From Teratosphaeria epicoccoides (Eukaryota; Ascomycota; Dothideomycetes; Mycosphaerellales; Teratosphaeriaceae), in contig JADDMT010000059.1 of NCBI GenBank assembly GCA_021401465.1, forward strand, positions 62,001-126,000: a DNA stretch of 64,000 nt. Direction: 5' to 3'. The notes under the pieces were generated by a model. It did not search any database. It worked only from the letters and a program-made list of their open reading frames with translations, and was not told where the DNA came from. Positions 27,090-39,000 of this stretch are shown here, one piece after another; positions within the stretch are counted from its first letter, which is position 1, and each line of letters begins with the position of its first letter. Made by a program: the position numbers and the translations under genes.

Positions 27090-28275
27090 CCATCACATAG
27101 TCGGGGGCCGCGAGTGCAGTGGTGTCCGTCGTGCTTCTAGTGACCCAGAACCCACGGTCCCATCACCGCGGTGCTCTTGGAAGACGTACACGTCCGAGTT
27201 GATATCAGCTACCGGCTCGAACCCTGCGATCATGGCTTCCTCTTGTACCTCAAGGAATTGCCGCTAGGTCTCTTCTGTCACGCCAAGCATTGGCAAGCGG
27301 TCGTTTGGGAAGATCTCAGCGGTCCATTCAGCCTCCGTACCATTTTCATTCCCACGGAGATATTCAGTCCCTGCCTCGTTCCAATCCTCTTCAGAAACGA
27401 GCCTGGCATATGCGCTCCGATGAAGTCGAAGGCTATCCCCTACCTGCCTCCACCGCGCGGACAGCTCTGAATTGGGATCGGGACGGGGGCGCCATACAAT
27501 AGTCTTCGGATACGTCGAAGCGAGCAGCTTCCGCTGGCAATGATAACGCCACTGCACTTCCGTAACCCGAGGCTTGCATTTCAAAGTAAAGTGTCGCTCG
27601 AAATCGTTCCATCGTTAGCAGTTAAGCCGCTGGTCCCAATGCGGCTCAAAATCGCCAAAACGCCTCGAATACGACCCTCATAGAAGGCGCCCAGCCTCTG
27701 CTTGGCCAGAATCCGAGTGGTGGTCTCTCGCCTCGAGGGGCTCCGAAGCTCACGCACAAGACGTTGGCGATCTCTCCTCCTCTTCCGCACTCTCGAAGCG
27801 AGGCCGCCGCGCAGAACGCTGAGACTGTCCGCATCAATCCTGGCACGCAGATCCTGTCAAGTCGGCGACGCTCGCTCCAGCTTCATGTCCGTGTTCCGGA
27901 CGAGGTCCAGTTGATGAGCGGGACTCCGAAACCTCTCGCTGCCCCTGGTGAGGGGGGGAAAAGTACGAATGAGGTGGGTGGCTCAATCCCTCGCCATCCT
28001 GCGCAAATTTGTGGTCTCCTCGCTTCAGCCTTTGGGCCAATCCATTCCTTTTCCATATCAGCCGCATGACCTCCTCGACATCTTGCAGAGTATTGGCTGC
28101 GGTTGCATCTTCTATACGTTCTCCTCAAGCTTTCTGGCCAACTGTGGGGCCAAGACCGCAATCCCAGGGCTCTTATCCCTGCTGTCATTGTGCTGTTTGC
28201 GTTTCTCCGTGTGCTCCCAAGATCCACTCCAAGCATAAGTCCGCCCTCACATAGGCATTGCAAGCTTCTAGTCAC
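27090..28275 (-). pseudogene. Decayed gene(s) of unknown family
   Basis: The minus strand carries several protein-like pieces in different frames. The clearest (27584 to about 27100) includes RWRQVGDSLRLHRSAYARLV and ENGTEAEWTAEIFPNDRLPM. An in-frame TAG at 27264-27266 interrupts it, and in the same frame it continues RQFLEVQEEAMIAGFEPVAD and INSDVYVFQEHRGDGTVG. Further upstream are GAFYEGRIRGVLAILSRIGT (near 27680), LQDVEEVMRLIWKRNGLAQR (near 28060) and KSPGIAVLAPQLARKLEENV (near 28150), in other frames and separated by stops. The stops are of the kind made by C-to-T change in CAG or CAA or by G-to-A in TGG. I do not recognise the family. The pieces may belong to one gene or two. Confidence 0.4.
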
Positions 28276-28526
28276 CTACAAGATATTTGGTTGAGATTTG
28301 CTTTGCATCGAGACAGACTGTCTTTCTCGTAGCGCTGCATTTGCTGTGCGCCCCTCTGTTGAGCCACCGGGTCTAGCCACTTAGAAAAAGCGAACAAAGA
28401 GACACGACCAAGGCTCACTGATCGTGATCGAACCTCTGCAAACAGTATGACACCCTGTCGACCGCCAGCAGTACGTACAATACCCAAGCCTTTCGATGCC
28501 ACCCCTTGCTGTTGCGACGCAACCAT

Positions 28527-28863
28527 TCATTTATCCCCCTCCCCTCCATCCACACAAATCGGAGTCCCCGAACACTGTTCAAGTCCACACTTGTAATCCT
28601 TCTTGCACTCCTTGTAGCACGTCGCCCTGGCAGCGCTGCCGTCCTCGTACAAGAGGTTACATGCGTAAATGCACGGGACGTACCTGCAGCAATCGCAGCT
28701 GTTGGTGGCTGGAATATACCATCACAATTCAGCATACTGCGGCCGATGACCTTCAGTGCATGTGGAGATGATACGTACGGCTAGGGCTTCCTGGGATCCG
28801 AGGCGTTGCTGCGGCTAGTTGGGCAGCAGGTGCCATGAGCGAGAGCACCGCGGCGAGCCTCAT
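28527..28863 (-). CDS. Small secreted cysteine-rich protein (effector-like)
   Basis: An 88-residue protein found by assembling two exons: 28779-28863 and 28527-28708. The intron is 70 bp (GTACGT to TTCCAG) and the frame is kept. Exon 1 is a signal peptide, MRLAAVLSLMAPAAQLAAAT, cut probably after the Ala-rich stretch. Exon 2 codes a compact mature domain with ten cysteines: TNSCDCCRYVPCIYACNLLY, then EDGSAARATCYKECKKDYKC, then GLEQCSGTPICVDGGEGDK and a TGA stop. An even number of cysteines, small size and a secretion signal are the usual marks of fungal secreted effectors, antimicrobial peptides or hydrophobin-unrelated surface proteins. I do not recognise a named family. A second GTACGT donor sits inside exon 2 after TGCTGCAG, so alternative splicing is possible. 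Two decayed relatives appear at about 54550-55266. Confidence 0.7.
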
Positions 28864-29584
28864 GATGGGTTTTGAGAGGACTTGTCGTGTGAATTTGAGG
28901 GCAGTGTTATGTGCTCTGTCTGCGCAGAACGAAGAGCGATCGCCTATCAGATCCTGAGGGTGCGCAGCGCAGAAGAAATCCATTCTCGATCACGACGACC
29001 AACGCGCCGGGCTTCGCAGCGGGGTGCGAGCAGCCATGGACGGTGTCTCGCCTCCCCAACGGCGCTACCTTCGCCGGACAGGATGGAGCCAATGGACGTG
29101 CGGTGTACATGTCTTGGAAGTCACGATAGGGAGACGATCGGTCCAAGAGCGCCGGAAACCTGTTCCATCACGGCAGAGAAGACCTGAAAGGAATGTCAAC
29201 TGAGAACTTGATTCATCTGATTGTCGCGCCAATAGCTTGAACCGCAGCTTGGTCCTTGGTGGACAGAATGAGCTCAAACATGAACAATTGTGGGGGCTTG
29301 TATTCTGCAAGAAAAGCAGCCGGTCCAAGTCCAAGACGCACCGGTGGATGTCTTATCTGACTCGCCATGGGAAATCAGCGACTGCTAAAATGCTACAGGA
29401 CCGTACCGTCTACATTAGCCTGGTGACCTCCTTCGAATCCGTTCCGGAAAGAATTTCGTAATGTCCAAAGCAATCTCTGAGCTGTGGGTGTATGCTTACC
29501 GCTGTTACCATGTTTTTGCTCCAAAAGGCTCAAACGCCACCAACTGCAATTGCTTTCATCTAATCATCTGTCGCTTTTCAAGCT
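28864..29584. other. Intergenic, no supported gene
   Basis: Contains the promoter of the small secreted protein (left side) and the 3' region of the MscS channel gene (right side). The short frames at 29237-29461 and elsewhere have no recognisable features. Confidence 0.45.
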
Positions 29585-32492
29585 CTACACACCAGAATAA
29601 GGCTTGACGTTACACGATCCTGCACCGGCTTTCTCATCCTCGTCCTGCAACTCCTCCTCGATGACCCTCTGGCCAGACAGATTACTCTGCTGACTCTGGC
29701 TGTCCGCCATACTCCTCCTGTAAGGATTGCTTACAGTACGCGACGGCACCTGGCTCATCTCTGACAAGCCCGTCGACGTTATGTGCGGCAGCGGCGACTG
29801 ATAGCTGGTTCGCTCGTTGCCAAACTGTGGACGGTACCCGACCGGCAGCCCTGGCATCATGTTCTCGTACCCAGTGACCGGGGGCTGAGCGCTGCCGTAC
29901 TGTCTATAGCCGGCCGGCTCGATGATCGTGGGCACAGAAGGACGCGACAGGGACGGGATGTCGCTGGTCGGCTTCCTCCTCCCACGAGTGCTCTGCCTAC
30001 GCAGCATCGTCTTGAGCTCCTGCTCATCATGCCTGTCGATGCTTGGACGCTCGCCAAGTGTACTTGTGTCGTCGCGAGAAATCCAGGTCTCGTCACGGAT
30101 CGGGTCTGAAGTCGGGTCGTGTGTAGTGAGTTCGTCCACGACTTTGTTATCCTGCGCGAGTGCGCCTTCTTTGCGACTTGACACTGGATCCACGCTGTTC
30201 TTTGCGTCATCAATCTTCTTCTGCGGCACCAGACGAGCCTCCTCCCTGTCCAATTTTGCCTGTTCGGCGGCTTCTTTGGCTTCCTGATCTGTGATGGTGA
30301 CGCCGTAATTGGGCGCAGCCTTGCTGCCTTGTGCATCGCGGCCGCCTCCTGGTCCGTAAATGGGCACTGCTCTGAGCGCGGCCACCAGGGCACACATAAA
30401 CTTGCTGCGTCTGGCCTGCCTGACAGTCTCATTCGACCAATTGCTCTTGTGCCTGATCTCGATTTGGAGCTGCATCTGGGACTGATCCGTTGTGCCCAAG
30501 ATGCCAATCTCAACGTCGGGCTGGAAGTCACGGCTATTGTCCTTATCGCGGACGAAAGTCTGAAGCTCGTTTTTAAGGATCTGAATGTCGTCAAAGCTGG
30601 TGCCGAACGAGATAGAGATCTCGTACTGCTCTGTCATGGCTTTGCTGCGCGAGATGTTTTCGACCCAGAGAGTGTTGAGGACGATGTTGGGTATTTGCAC
30701 TATGCGACCGCAATTGGCACCTGAAGCGCGCTTGAACACCGTGAACAGGAGACTAATATGCTCAACTGCGACAGCCGACATTAGTAGGAGCGTTCCAAGC
30801 TGGAAATAAGCCAAACTTACCGATGAATTGATCAGGACCCAGGTCGATACGATCACCCACATCGAAGGGATGCTTGACGAAGACGAAGATGCATGACCCG
30901 AGAATCTCTTGACACGTCACCGAGAAGACGAATGATAACGAGAGCAGCGCCGTACCGGCAGTCGCCAAAGTCGTCACGAAGCTCTTGTTCAAGAAGGCAA
31001 TGAAGATGAAGACGACCGCGACGAAGACGACGACCGCAAGCATGTGGTCCAGAACATTGATGGCCTGGTCAACATCGTGCATGCTGGTCGTGATCGCCTT
31101 CCGCTCTCGGCCCATTTCAGTCACCACGAGTATCATCTCGTCAAGCGAGATATCGCCGTTGACATCCTTGTCCAGGAAGGCAAACGCCTCCTCAGCCTCT
31201 GTCCTGCGCTCGCTGCCGAGCACGTCCATCAGGTCTTCCTGGAAGAGAGCATCCCTGCCCTCGACGACGAATGACATCCAGATGCGCTTGGCCAGCGCCT
31301 CGCAGGAATTCTTCTTTTCGAGTGCGGTGACGACGATTGAGTGTGCACTGTTTGGATTCAGGACTTCGCGGCCAGTGATCTCGTGCGCGACATTTCCGAA
31401 AGCGGTCGTGAGCTTGTCACCGTATCGTCCGATGTCCTGAAGGATGCGGCCGGGAGTTGCAGATCCCGATCGGTTATGGCTGTGGCTCTTGCTGTGTATA
31501 CCGAGAGCTGTGAGGTTGAGCTGATCCGACATGATGTAGTCTTCCTCAGCGAACTCGTTGCAGAAAGCTGGAAAGAGCGTTCGCGAAGCTTCATACAGCT
31601 GGCTGAGGAGGAAGACATTACGCTTTGACTCCCTGATCCTGAACGCGAATTGTTTCCGGTGATAGTCGATGGAGATGAGCTGAATGATGAGCTTCTCGCC
31701 CAAGAAGACCAGCGACGCGCAGACAGCTGCGCCCAGGATATTCCGCACCGTCCTCTCCCAGTCTTTGACGCCGGTCGACTTGTTCGCCGGATCGCTGTTG
31801 TACGGGTTCTTGGTCATGATCGGCACGAAGGTCGCCACCGAGCAGATAGACCATCCCACCAAGGACAGCGGAATCTCGAGGGACTTGATGACTTCAGAAT
31901 ATTTCCGTACGCCTGAGCTGATCACGCCTGCGAAGATCCTGAAGATGTACGGCAAGAAATGTGCTGCGAGCTTCGATACCCACAAGCTGACCCACACGAC
32001 CTCGACCCAAGTGAAGAACCACCTGATGGGAACACCGGCGATCTTTGCGTGTCGGGCTGCTGTCGCCCCCACGACAATCGGCACAGCCAAGCAAGCTGCC
32101 AACGGAGCGACATACAGCATGTACCGCGTGACAATGCTGAAGTTCTTGATCTTGTCGTAGACCTTGCCCATGGCCGTAACAGTGTCCTGTTCTCCGTCAT
32201 ATCCACGACCTAATGTCCTGCCCGCAGGAGCTGTCTTCAGCCGTCTTCCGATAAATCTGCTTTGCCTGTTGCCTCTGTGCTGTGAATCCTGCTCGCCATG
32301 AGACGTCTTCGGCCTCAATGCAGCATTGCTGTCCTGACCCCTCAATCCACCGCTTCGATTCGTCGGGACCTGCTCGAGGGGAATATCAATGGCCGCATCG
32401 TGATTCCCCATATTGTTGAACTGTTGCTGTATGGGGGAGAAACCCTCCCTAGAAAAACGAGCTCGTTTCGAATGGTGCGAGCGTAACGACAT
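29585..32492 (-). CDS. MscS-type mechanosensitive channel with EF-hand
   Basis: A 950-residue protein in two exons, 30821-32492 and 29585-30765, joined across a 55-bp intron (GTAAGT to GCAG). It matches the eukaryotic MscS family, including fission yeast Msy1/Msy2, channels of the endoplasmic reticulum or cell-cortex membranes that limit Ca2+ and volume changes on hypo-osmotic shock. Several hydrophobic segments lie at about 120-215 and 255-285. An EF-hand calcium loop lies near residue 440 (FLDKDVNGDISLDEMILVV). Next come the pore helices (AVVVFVAVVFIFIAFLNKSF, then TAGTALLSLSFVFSVTCQEI) and the MscS beta domain (FVFVKHPFDVGDRIDLGPDQ). The spliced continuation NIVLNTLWVENISRSKAM is the conserved post-pore region. 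A charged, disordered tail of about 200 residues ends the protein. Confidence 0.93.
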
Positions 32493-33091
32493 CTTTCACG
32501 GAGGGAGAAAGGAGTAGTTCACATGCAATGCCCAACCCTGATGTGGAAGTGATAATGCTGCGGAACCAGGAATTCCTGAGATCTGAGCATAGAACAACCG
32601 AGGCCGCTGGGGGACGGTCAAAGCCCTGCAATGAACGATTGACGAGCGAGACGATGGGAGCGGAATGGCTGCTTCCTTGCGCTGACAGACCCTCCCACGC
32701 ACTCAAGCCATTCGGTGTCGATGAAGGACAGCGAGGATGATGCGGCACCAATGAACCTTGGATAGTCTTCGTCCAGCTCGCCTCCGTTGAAACGGGGTCA
32801 ACGCATGTGGCGCCGATCCCGCTGCAGGGGAGCCGCGGCGGTGCGGCGTGGACGCACGCGTATCGATAAGTCAAGAATAGAACAAGCTCCTGTCACATGT
32901 CTGCCATTTGACACAAGCTCGTGGCGCGAATGCTTGACACTTGACATAAGCTCGTGGCGCAACTCGTGATGCGATGGGTGGGTCAACCTGTCTTGAGATA
33001 TCGTGATGTCGTCCTAAGTCATACACGAATCGTCTACATGCATGATTGCTCCGTCATGCTTGTTTTCTTCCTGGATCACATTCGCCCAATC
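32493..33091. other. Intergenic with a 20-bp direct repeat
   Basis: No gene is supported. A 20-base phrase, TTGACACAAGCTCGTGGCGC, occurs at 32908-32927 and again with one change at 32941-32960. The interval contains the channel promoter and the 3' end of the ATR gene. Confidence 0.5.
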
Positions 33092-36000
33092 CTACAAAAA
33101 TGCGCACCATCCAATGTACATAGCCGCCAAGTTGTTGGGGCTCACAGCCTCCCTGACCAATGCATCCACGTAGCCCTCCACTCCCAGCGGCACATTCTCA
33201 CCCCTGAGATATCCTCCCAACTTGTTACCCACACTGTCCAGAATCTCCTGCGGTGTTTCCGGCACACCAGCTGTAGACCGCTTCTTCTTGCCCACAAAGT
33301 CCGTGGTAGGATCGTGCAGGAAGGTCTCCAACACGGTCATCAGGGTATCCCTGTTCTGCCGAAGGAGGCCGAGAGCCAACTCTGAGGATTTCCGAAAAGG
33401 CCCTTCGTACCCATATGCGCCCATGGCATCGACCATGTTGTGGGTTAAGCGGAACGGTACAAGCTCCGGCTTCTCAAACGTGAGGCCCTTGTCAAACAGA
33501 CAATTGAAGTCGACATGGAAGACGCCACCGGTGCTCTCCTCGAGCAGAATATTCTCGCCGTGGCGATCACCCAGTCCCAGAATGTGGCCAGTCATGGACA
33601 TGACAGCAGCCGATCGAGCATAGCGCAGCCGGGCGGCGAACCAGGTCCCGGGCTCGGAGTACGTCTCAGTAAACCATTCGTGCAAAGCAGGTGGAAACTG
33701 TGTAAGTACTCGCTCATTGAAGTACAGGTGCACATTCTCCGGCTCCTTGCAGGCTTGATCGAGATCGCTGCGAATTTGGTTATAATTTGGCCGGATTGCC
33801 TTGCGCGCGTAGCTCTGCAACAAGATATCTCGGATTGGCTTGATGCCTTCAACCCACTCAATAGTGCCAGATTCCTCACTCAACGGCGTGACAGCATACG
33901 TCTTGATGTACAGCCGTCGCCTGCTGCTTTCGGCGTCTCGCTTGAGGGCGCGATTGATAATGCCATTGAACTCCATGAGCCGCTGGTCCTTACGGAGATC
34001 ATCCTTGGGCTTGCAAAGCAGACCGTACAATTTACCATCGGAGCCGCGAACTGTTATCTTGCGCGGGCGTTGGAGCGAGCTGAGCACCAAGACATCGTCC
34101 TGGAATGACTGTATGGTGACCTTTTCTTGCGTAAACCCCTTGTGCTTCCGAATCTTTTCACTGTCAGCGTCCATTGGCACAGTGGGCGTCAGCGAGGCCT
34201 CGACTGGTACCACGAGATTGCTGGGCGCAAGCTTCATATTGAATTTAAGGTCCTTGTGCAGGCTGATGTGTGACTTGCGAGGCTCTACGTGCCCCTCGCA
34301 TGCATCGAGTAGACCATCTGCAAGCTTTTGTCCCTGCAACATCAAAGATTTGAGATCTGACCCATCGGTCTTCAGCTTCGCAGAGGGGTTTCTCAAACGG
34401 TTCATGATCTCTATGCCTCTGTCCGCTCTATTGCGATCCGTGGCACGCACGACCGGGAACAGACTCCAGAGTGATTGACTGGGATGCGCCGCGATGATCC
34501 GAGTGACCATGGCTGACAACTGCTTCCAGACGTCAGGATGCGGATGCGCGATTCGGGAAATCAACTGCGGCAGAGCAGAGTAGAAGACATAAGGTGGAAT
34601 CCTCTCGCAGTACTTCTGCAGTTGTTTCTGGATCACCTGCAGCGACTTCACGCGCCGATCGAAGATCGCCTGGTCTTCGCTTCGGGACCTTGTCAGCGTC
34701 TCCATGCCCAGGTCAAGCCATAGTGTGAGGACTTTCGGGATGGTCTCATGCCAATACTTGTTGCCGAATGGTATCGAACGCATCAAGTTCTCGACCACAG
34801 ACTTGGTCATCTCGCCACTGAGATACGGTGAAGTCTGCCTATGCTTTGGCAAAGCCTTTTCAGCGGCCAAGAGCTTGCTGTAGTGCTTGCCAAGATAGTA
34901 ATGTCCCTTCTCCCAGCGCTGAAAATTCTTTGCAGCGTATTGATATCGTAACGTCATGTCTTTCGACTGGGTTTGTCCAGAAGCGTCAAGCCACTTCGCC
35001 AGAAGCAGATGGGCTCTGGCCGAGAGCATGTTCTGCTTCGTGCTTCTCTCCGTGCTCCCGGTGACGTCTGCCATCTGGACGTCTGCATTCTCGAAGACAC
35101 CAGACGCTATAGCGGCCTCGAGAGCCTGAATGGCCTGCCTTTGATGCCCATCATGCCACAGAAGACGCGCTTCTTCAAGCTTCGCACCACGATCACCACA
35201 ATGATACGCCTCCAGCACAGCATTGTACGCGCTGTGTGTGTTGTCTGCCTTCCGAGCTAGGCGAGCAGTGGCGAGCCACGACGTGCCGATTTCTGCAGCA
35301 CCGAAGCTGTCCGGGTTGATTTGCATGGCAACCCGTCTGAAGCCCAGAATATATTGCTTGTCTGACTGGTATGAACCAAGCGCTGCCAGGCGCTTGCTTG
35401 CGCGTTCTAGGAAACGCGTGCTGGCGTGATCTGTATGGCTGCTGATCGCCTGAAGCTCGTAAAGGGTGTGGAGCTTGCGCATATCATCATGGCAAGCTTG
35501 CAAAGAGCTTGTTCCGGCCTCGGTCATGGCTTGTGCGACAGAAGCGCGCAGCTTTGAGAGGCCAGTGGTGAAAGCCTCCTCGTCTTCGTCCTGAGCTGCC
35601 AACAGGATCTTGCTAAGGCCGATATCAAAGCTGAAGCCGGGGTCTTGGCCAATGCCTGCGACACGATTTCTAAGGCCCGTGATGTCACCGGTCATCCAGT
35701 GGGCCTCGAGTGTGACGGAGAGAATTCCTCTCTGCTCAATGGAGCTTTGAGTGATACCGCTTGGCTCCTGCAGCAGCGACTGCGCATATCGGAGTAACGG
35801 TGCGTACTGGCCGGTCTCACGTAGGCAATTTAGCAGTGAAGCTTGAATATCTGCATCTGACGGCTGTTTGGCAAGCTGCAGCTCGTACCATGCCTGAGCT
35901 GCAGTCCATCGGCCAGCCTTGGTATGCTGGACAGCTTGTTGCTCCTCAGTCAGGAAGGATAGATGAGTGCCAATACCTTCCAGACCATCTGGTTCGTCAA

Positions 36001-39000
36001 TGGCCGCATATATACTATGCAGTCTTCCATAATTCATTTCCTCCTCTTGCGTCATACGCGCAGAGGGAATAATGGAGCGCCTGCTACGAATGAAATGCTC
36101 CCAATTGAACAATGCACGAGCGTATTGACCGCACTCCATCGCACGCGTGGCGAGTGTCTCTGGTGGTATTGCTGCGAAAAAACGCTCCATTTCTTCGATT
36201 TGGCCCATATCTTTGGCTTCGTCAAAGTTTGGTGGTGATATCCCAGTGCGGTAGGCCTCAGCCCTAGTCTGAGAAAAGACTTTCTTCTTCTCCTGCAGCC
36301 AGCTTGACATGTAATCCAGAACCTCGAAGACAGTCTCACTGCATTGTTTGACGGTGTCTTGCTCAGATGAGATTGCAGGCCGACACTCTAGCACGGCTGT
36401 CAGCTCCTGCCCAATTTCGCGTACCTCTGCCACAGTGCCTCCAAGGACAACATTCGTAATGCTGTATGGCAACAGGAAGCTGGCAATAGAGATGTCATGT
36501 CCACGGATTACGCGGGTCAGCAGTGGAAATATCTGCTTGGGATTGTCGCCCTTTGCCTTAGAGAGAAGGCCCAATACAAGGCTTCTCAGCCAACTGTTGT
36601 GCCCAACGCTGACTTGAAACCCAGAGTATTTGAGGTCTGGCTTGTCCTGAGAGACGCTGGTAATATGGTATCGCGATTTTAGAAATGGTGTCAGCGTGAT
36701 TCTGACATGCTCCGGCATGGCTGCCCATTGCGAGACGACCGTAGACGCTTGCGACGACCTAGACCTCAGAGCATTGGCAGAGTTGAGTCCTCCAAACTTC
36801 AGCAACTCTTGGATGACCCACGCAAGAAAGCCTTGGGCTCGAGCGTTCGTGTTCGATTTGAAGGCTTTGACAAGGACTTGTTCGAGCAATGCCATGACCC
36901 AGTCAACGGTCTCGGACTCGCGCTCGAAGTTCGATAACACCAGGATTTGGTTTTTCTTCCGCGGTGCTTCGATTTTGTTAGGATCAATACACCCAATGAT
37001 GCCCATGGCTTGACCACAAAGGTCAGCAAGGCCGTAGTCACTCGACGCCAATGAAGTAGCAACGTCAAGGAGCGCCCGTATCAGTGGTGCCAAAATGGGA
37101 GTAGGTTGGTCGCTCACTGCGGCATCGTGAATGAAGTCTTGATTGTCCGCCAGGAATGGGACCAGGTCTTGCAGAGCCTGTGTCACGACCATAGTGTGCT
37201 CATTGCGCAGGCGTACCTCGAATCCGCGTAAATGACTTTCAATGCTCTCAAGGGATCGTAGTCGATCGATCTCTGAAGCCAGCTTGCTCAACACAGGGAC
37301 TTCCTTGATCGACGGCATTGTCATGATGTTTTCGTTGATGATTTTGCCATTGGCTTGCACGAACTTCGTCAGATCGCCATGAGATTTCTGTTGGACCTCA
37401 GACGACAAACTCGACCAGTGCTTATTGATCAGTACAAAAGTCTGGTCAAGCATCCGCACACCTTCTTCTGCTTCCAGCATTGTTAGGAGAGCCAGCCAGG
37501 AGACGAAAGCCGTCTCGCGAAGATGGTCAAGATCCATCGCTGAGAGCAAGCAAGACTTTATCTGAGGCAAGGCGACAAAAGTGTGCTCTTTCGCCAGCAT
37601 AATCATATCGTGTATTGCTCTCATACAGCGGAGCTTTTCGAACATGAGATACTGGCTTTGCACATCGGTCAGGACGTGTGAGAAATGTGCCATGATGCCA
37701 AGGATGTGGGTGTCGAAGAAATCCATCATGACGTGTACAGATCGTGAGCGAGCACGCTGCTGGCCAGGAGATCGCTCGGCAAGATTGGCAAAGGCCTGTA
37801 TAGCATGATAAGCTCTCGACTTGCGGTTTTGAGGGGTGTCACCGCTCAACTTAAGCATTTCGCACGCCGTCAAGACGGGTTCAAGCTTGACGAGAGCGGC
37901 CAAGTCAATCCCGCGGAATCCTTGAGCCACTGAAGCGAGGCAATCCAGACTTGCTTCCTCAGGATCGGTGACTGGCTGGTTGAGCAGAATGGCCAGTGTC
38001 GTCGCAAGTGTGCTTTTAGGCTGTAGAACGAGCTCTTCCATGCCGACATGCTTCTGCTCTTGCTTACCGCGCGCGAGCGCGATTCTCTGCAGCATGTCAA
38101 CTCGCTTGGCCAGCACAAGTGGCGGTATTGTGTAAGTCTGAGTCCAAACGAGGAATTTGTCAAGGTCAATCTTGAGCAGATCGCACAGCGACTGCGTCTT
38201 TTGCGGACGAGACAACAGATCCTGTACCACGGCAACGGCAATCGATGGGAAGAATGGCATGAAGAGTTCCTGCATGGTCTGCTGCCTTGCAGCAGCAAGC
38301 TTGTCAATCTCTTCGAACGCAACCGCGCAGACTAAGGAGTTGGAATGCCCAAGGTAATTCACGAGCTGTAGAAGAACAAGATTGAGCTCACGATCGCCAG
38401 ATACCAGTCCGACGGCTGCCCATGCAGGAATAAGAGTCTCGTGTTCGCAGGCCACATCCCGATCAGACAGATATCTCAGGTATTGAACCGCCGTATGTCG
38501 GTTGCTCTCCAAGATATCATGAGATATTCGATCGTCAAGGAACGCTGGCAAAGTCTGGCCTGCAGCGATCCGCAGCTCTCGCATCGAGCTATGGAGAGCA
38601 CTGAGACAAAAGCGACCGTGCTCCGTCGTTCGAAGCTTGACGATGGTCAACTCGTCAGAGTGCTGCACACAGGCCTTCAGAGCGGACATGGCCAGCACCC
38701 TGGGCCTCTTGGACTTCTGCAAATCAGGGACCGCGAGAAGCTTGCTGATCGTCTGGAATGTGATGCTTGGTTCAATAGAAGCCAGCTCGCGCAATGCCGA
38801 CCATGCCTGGCACTGTGCGTCCTCGTTGAGTCTCAAATATATCTCCGGCGCGACTTCCGGAATCGCGGTCAGATCGGCTCTCTCGATGCCAGTCAAAAGC
38901 TTGGTGACCTGACTTATGGTTGCTGATTGCTGCTGCGGACTGTGATGTGGATCAAGCTTTCTACGTTTCTGTCTGGAGCAACTCAGCGAAGGAGCGGGAG

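Noticed and set aside
30329..31916. Plus-strand frames over the MscS gene
   Set aside because: Antisense shadows without motifs; the minus-strand channel is complete.
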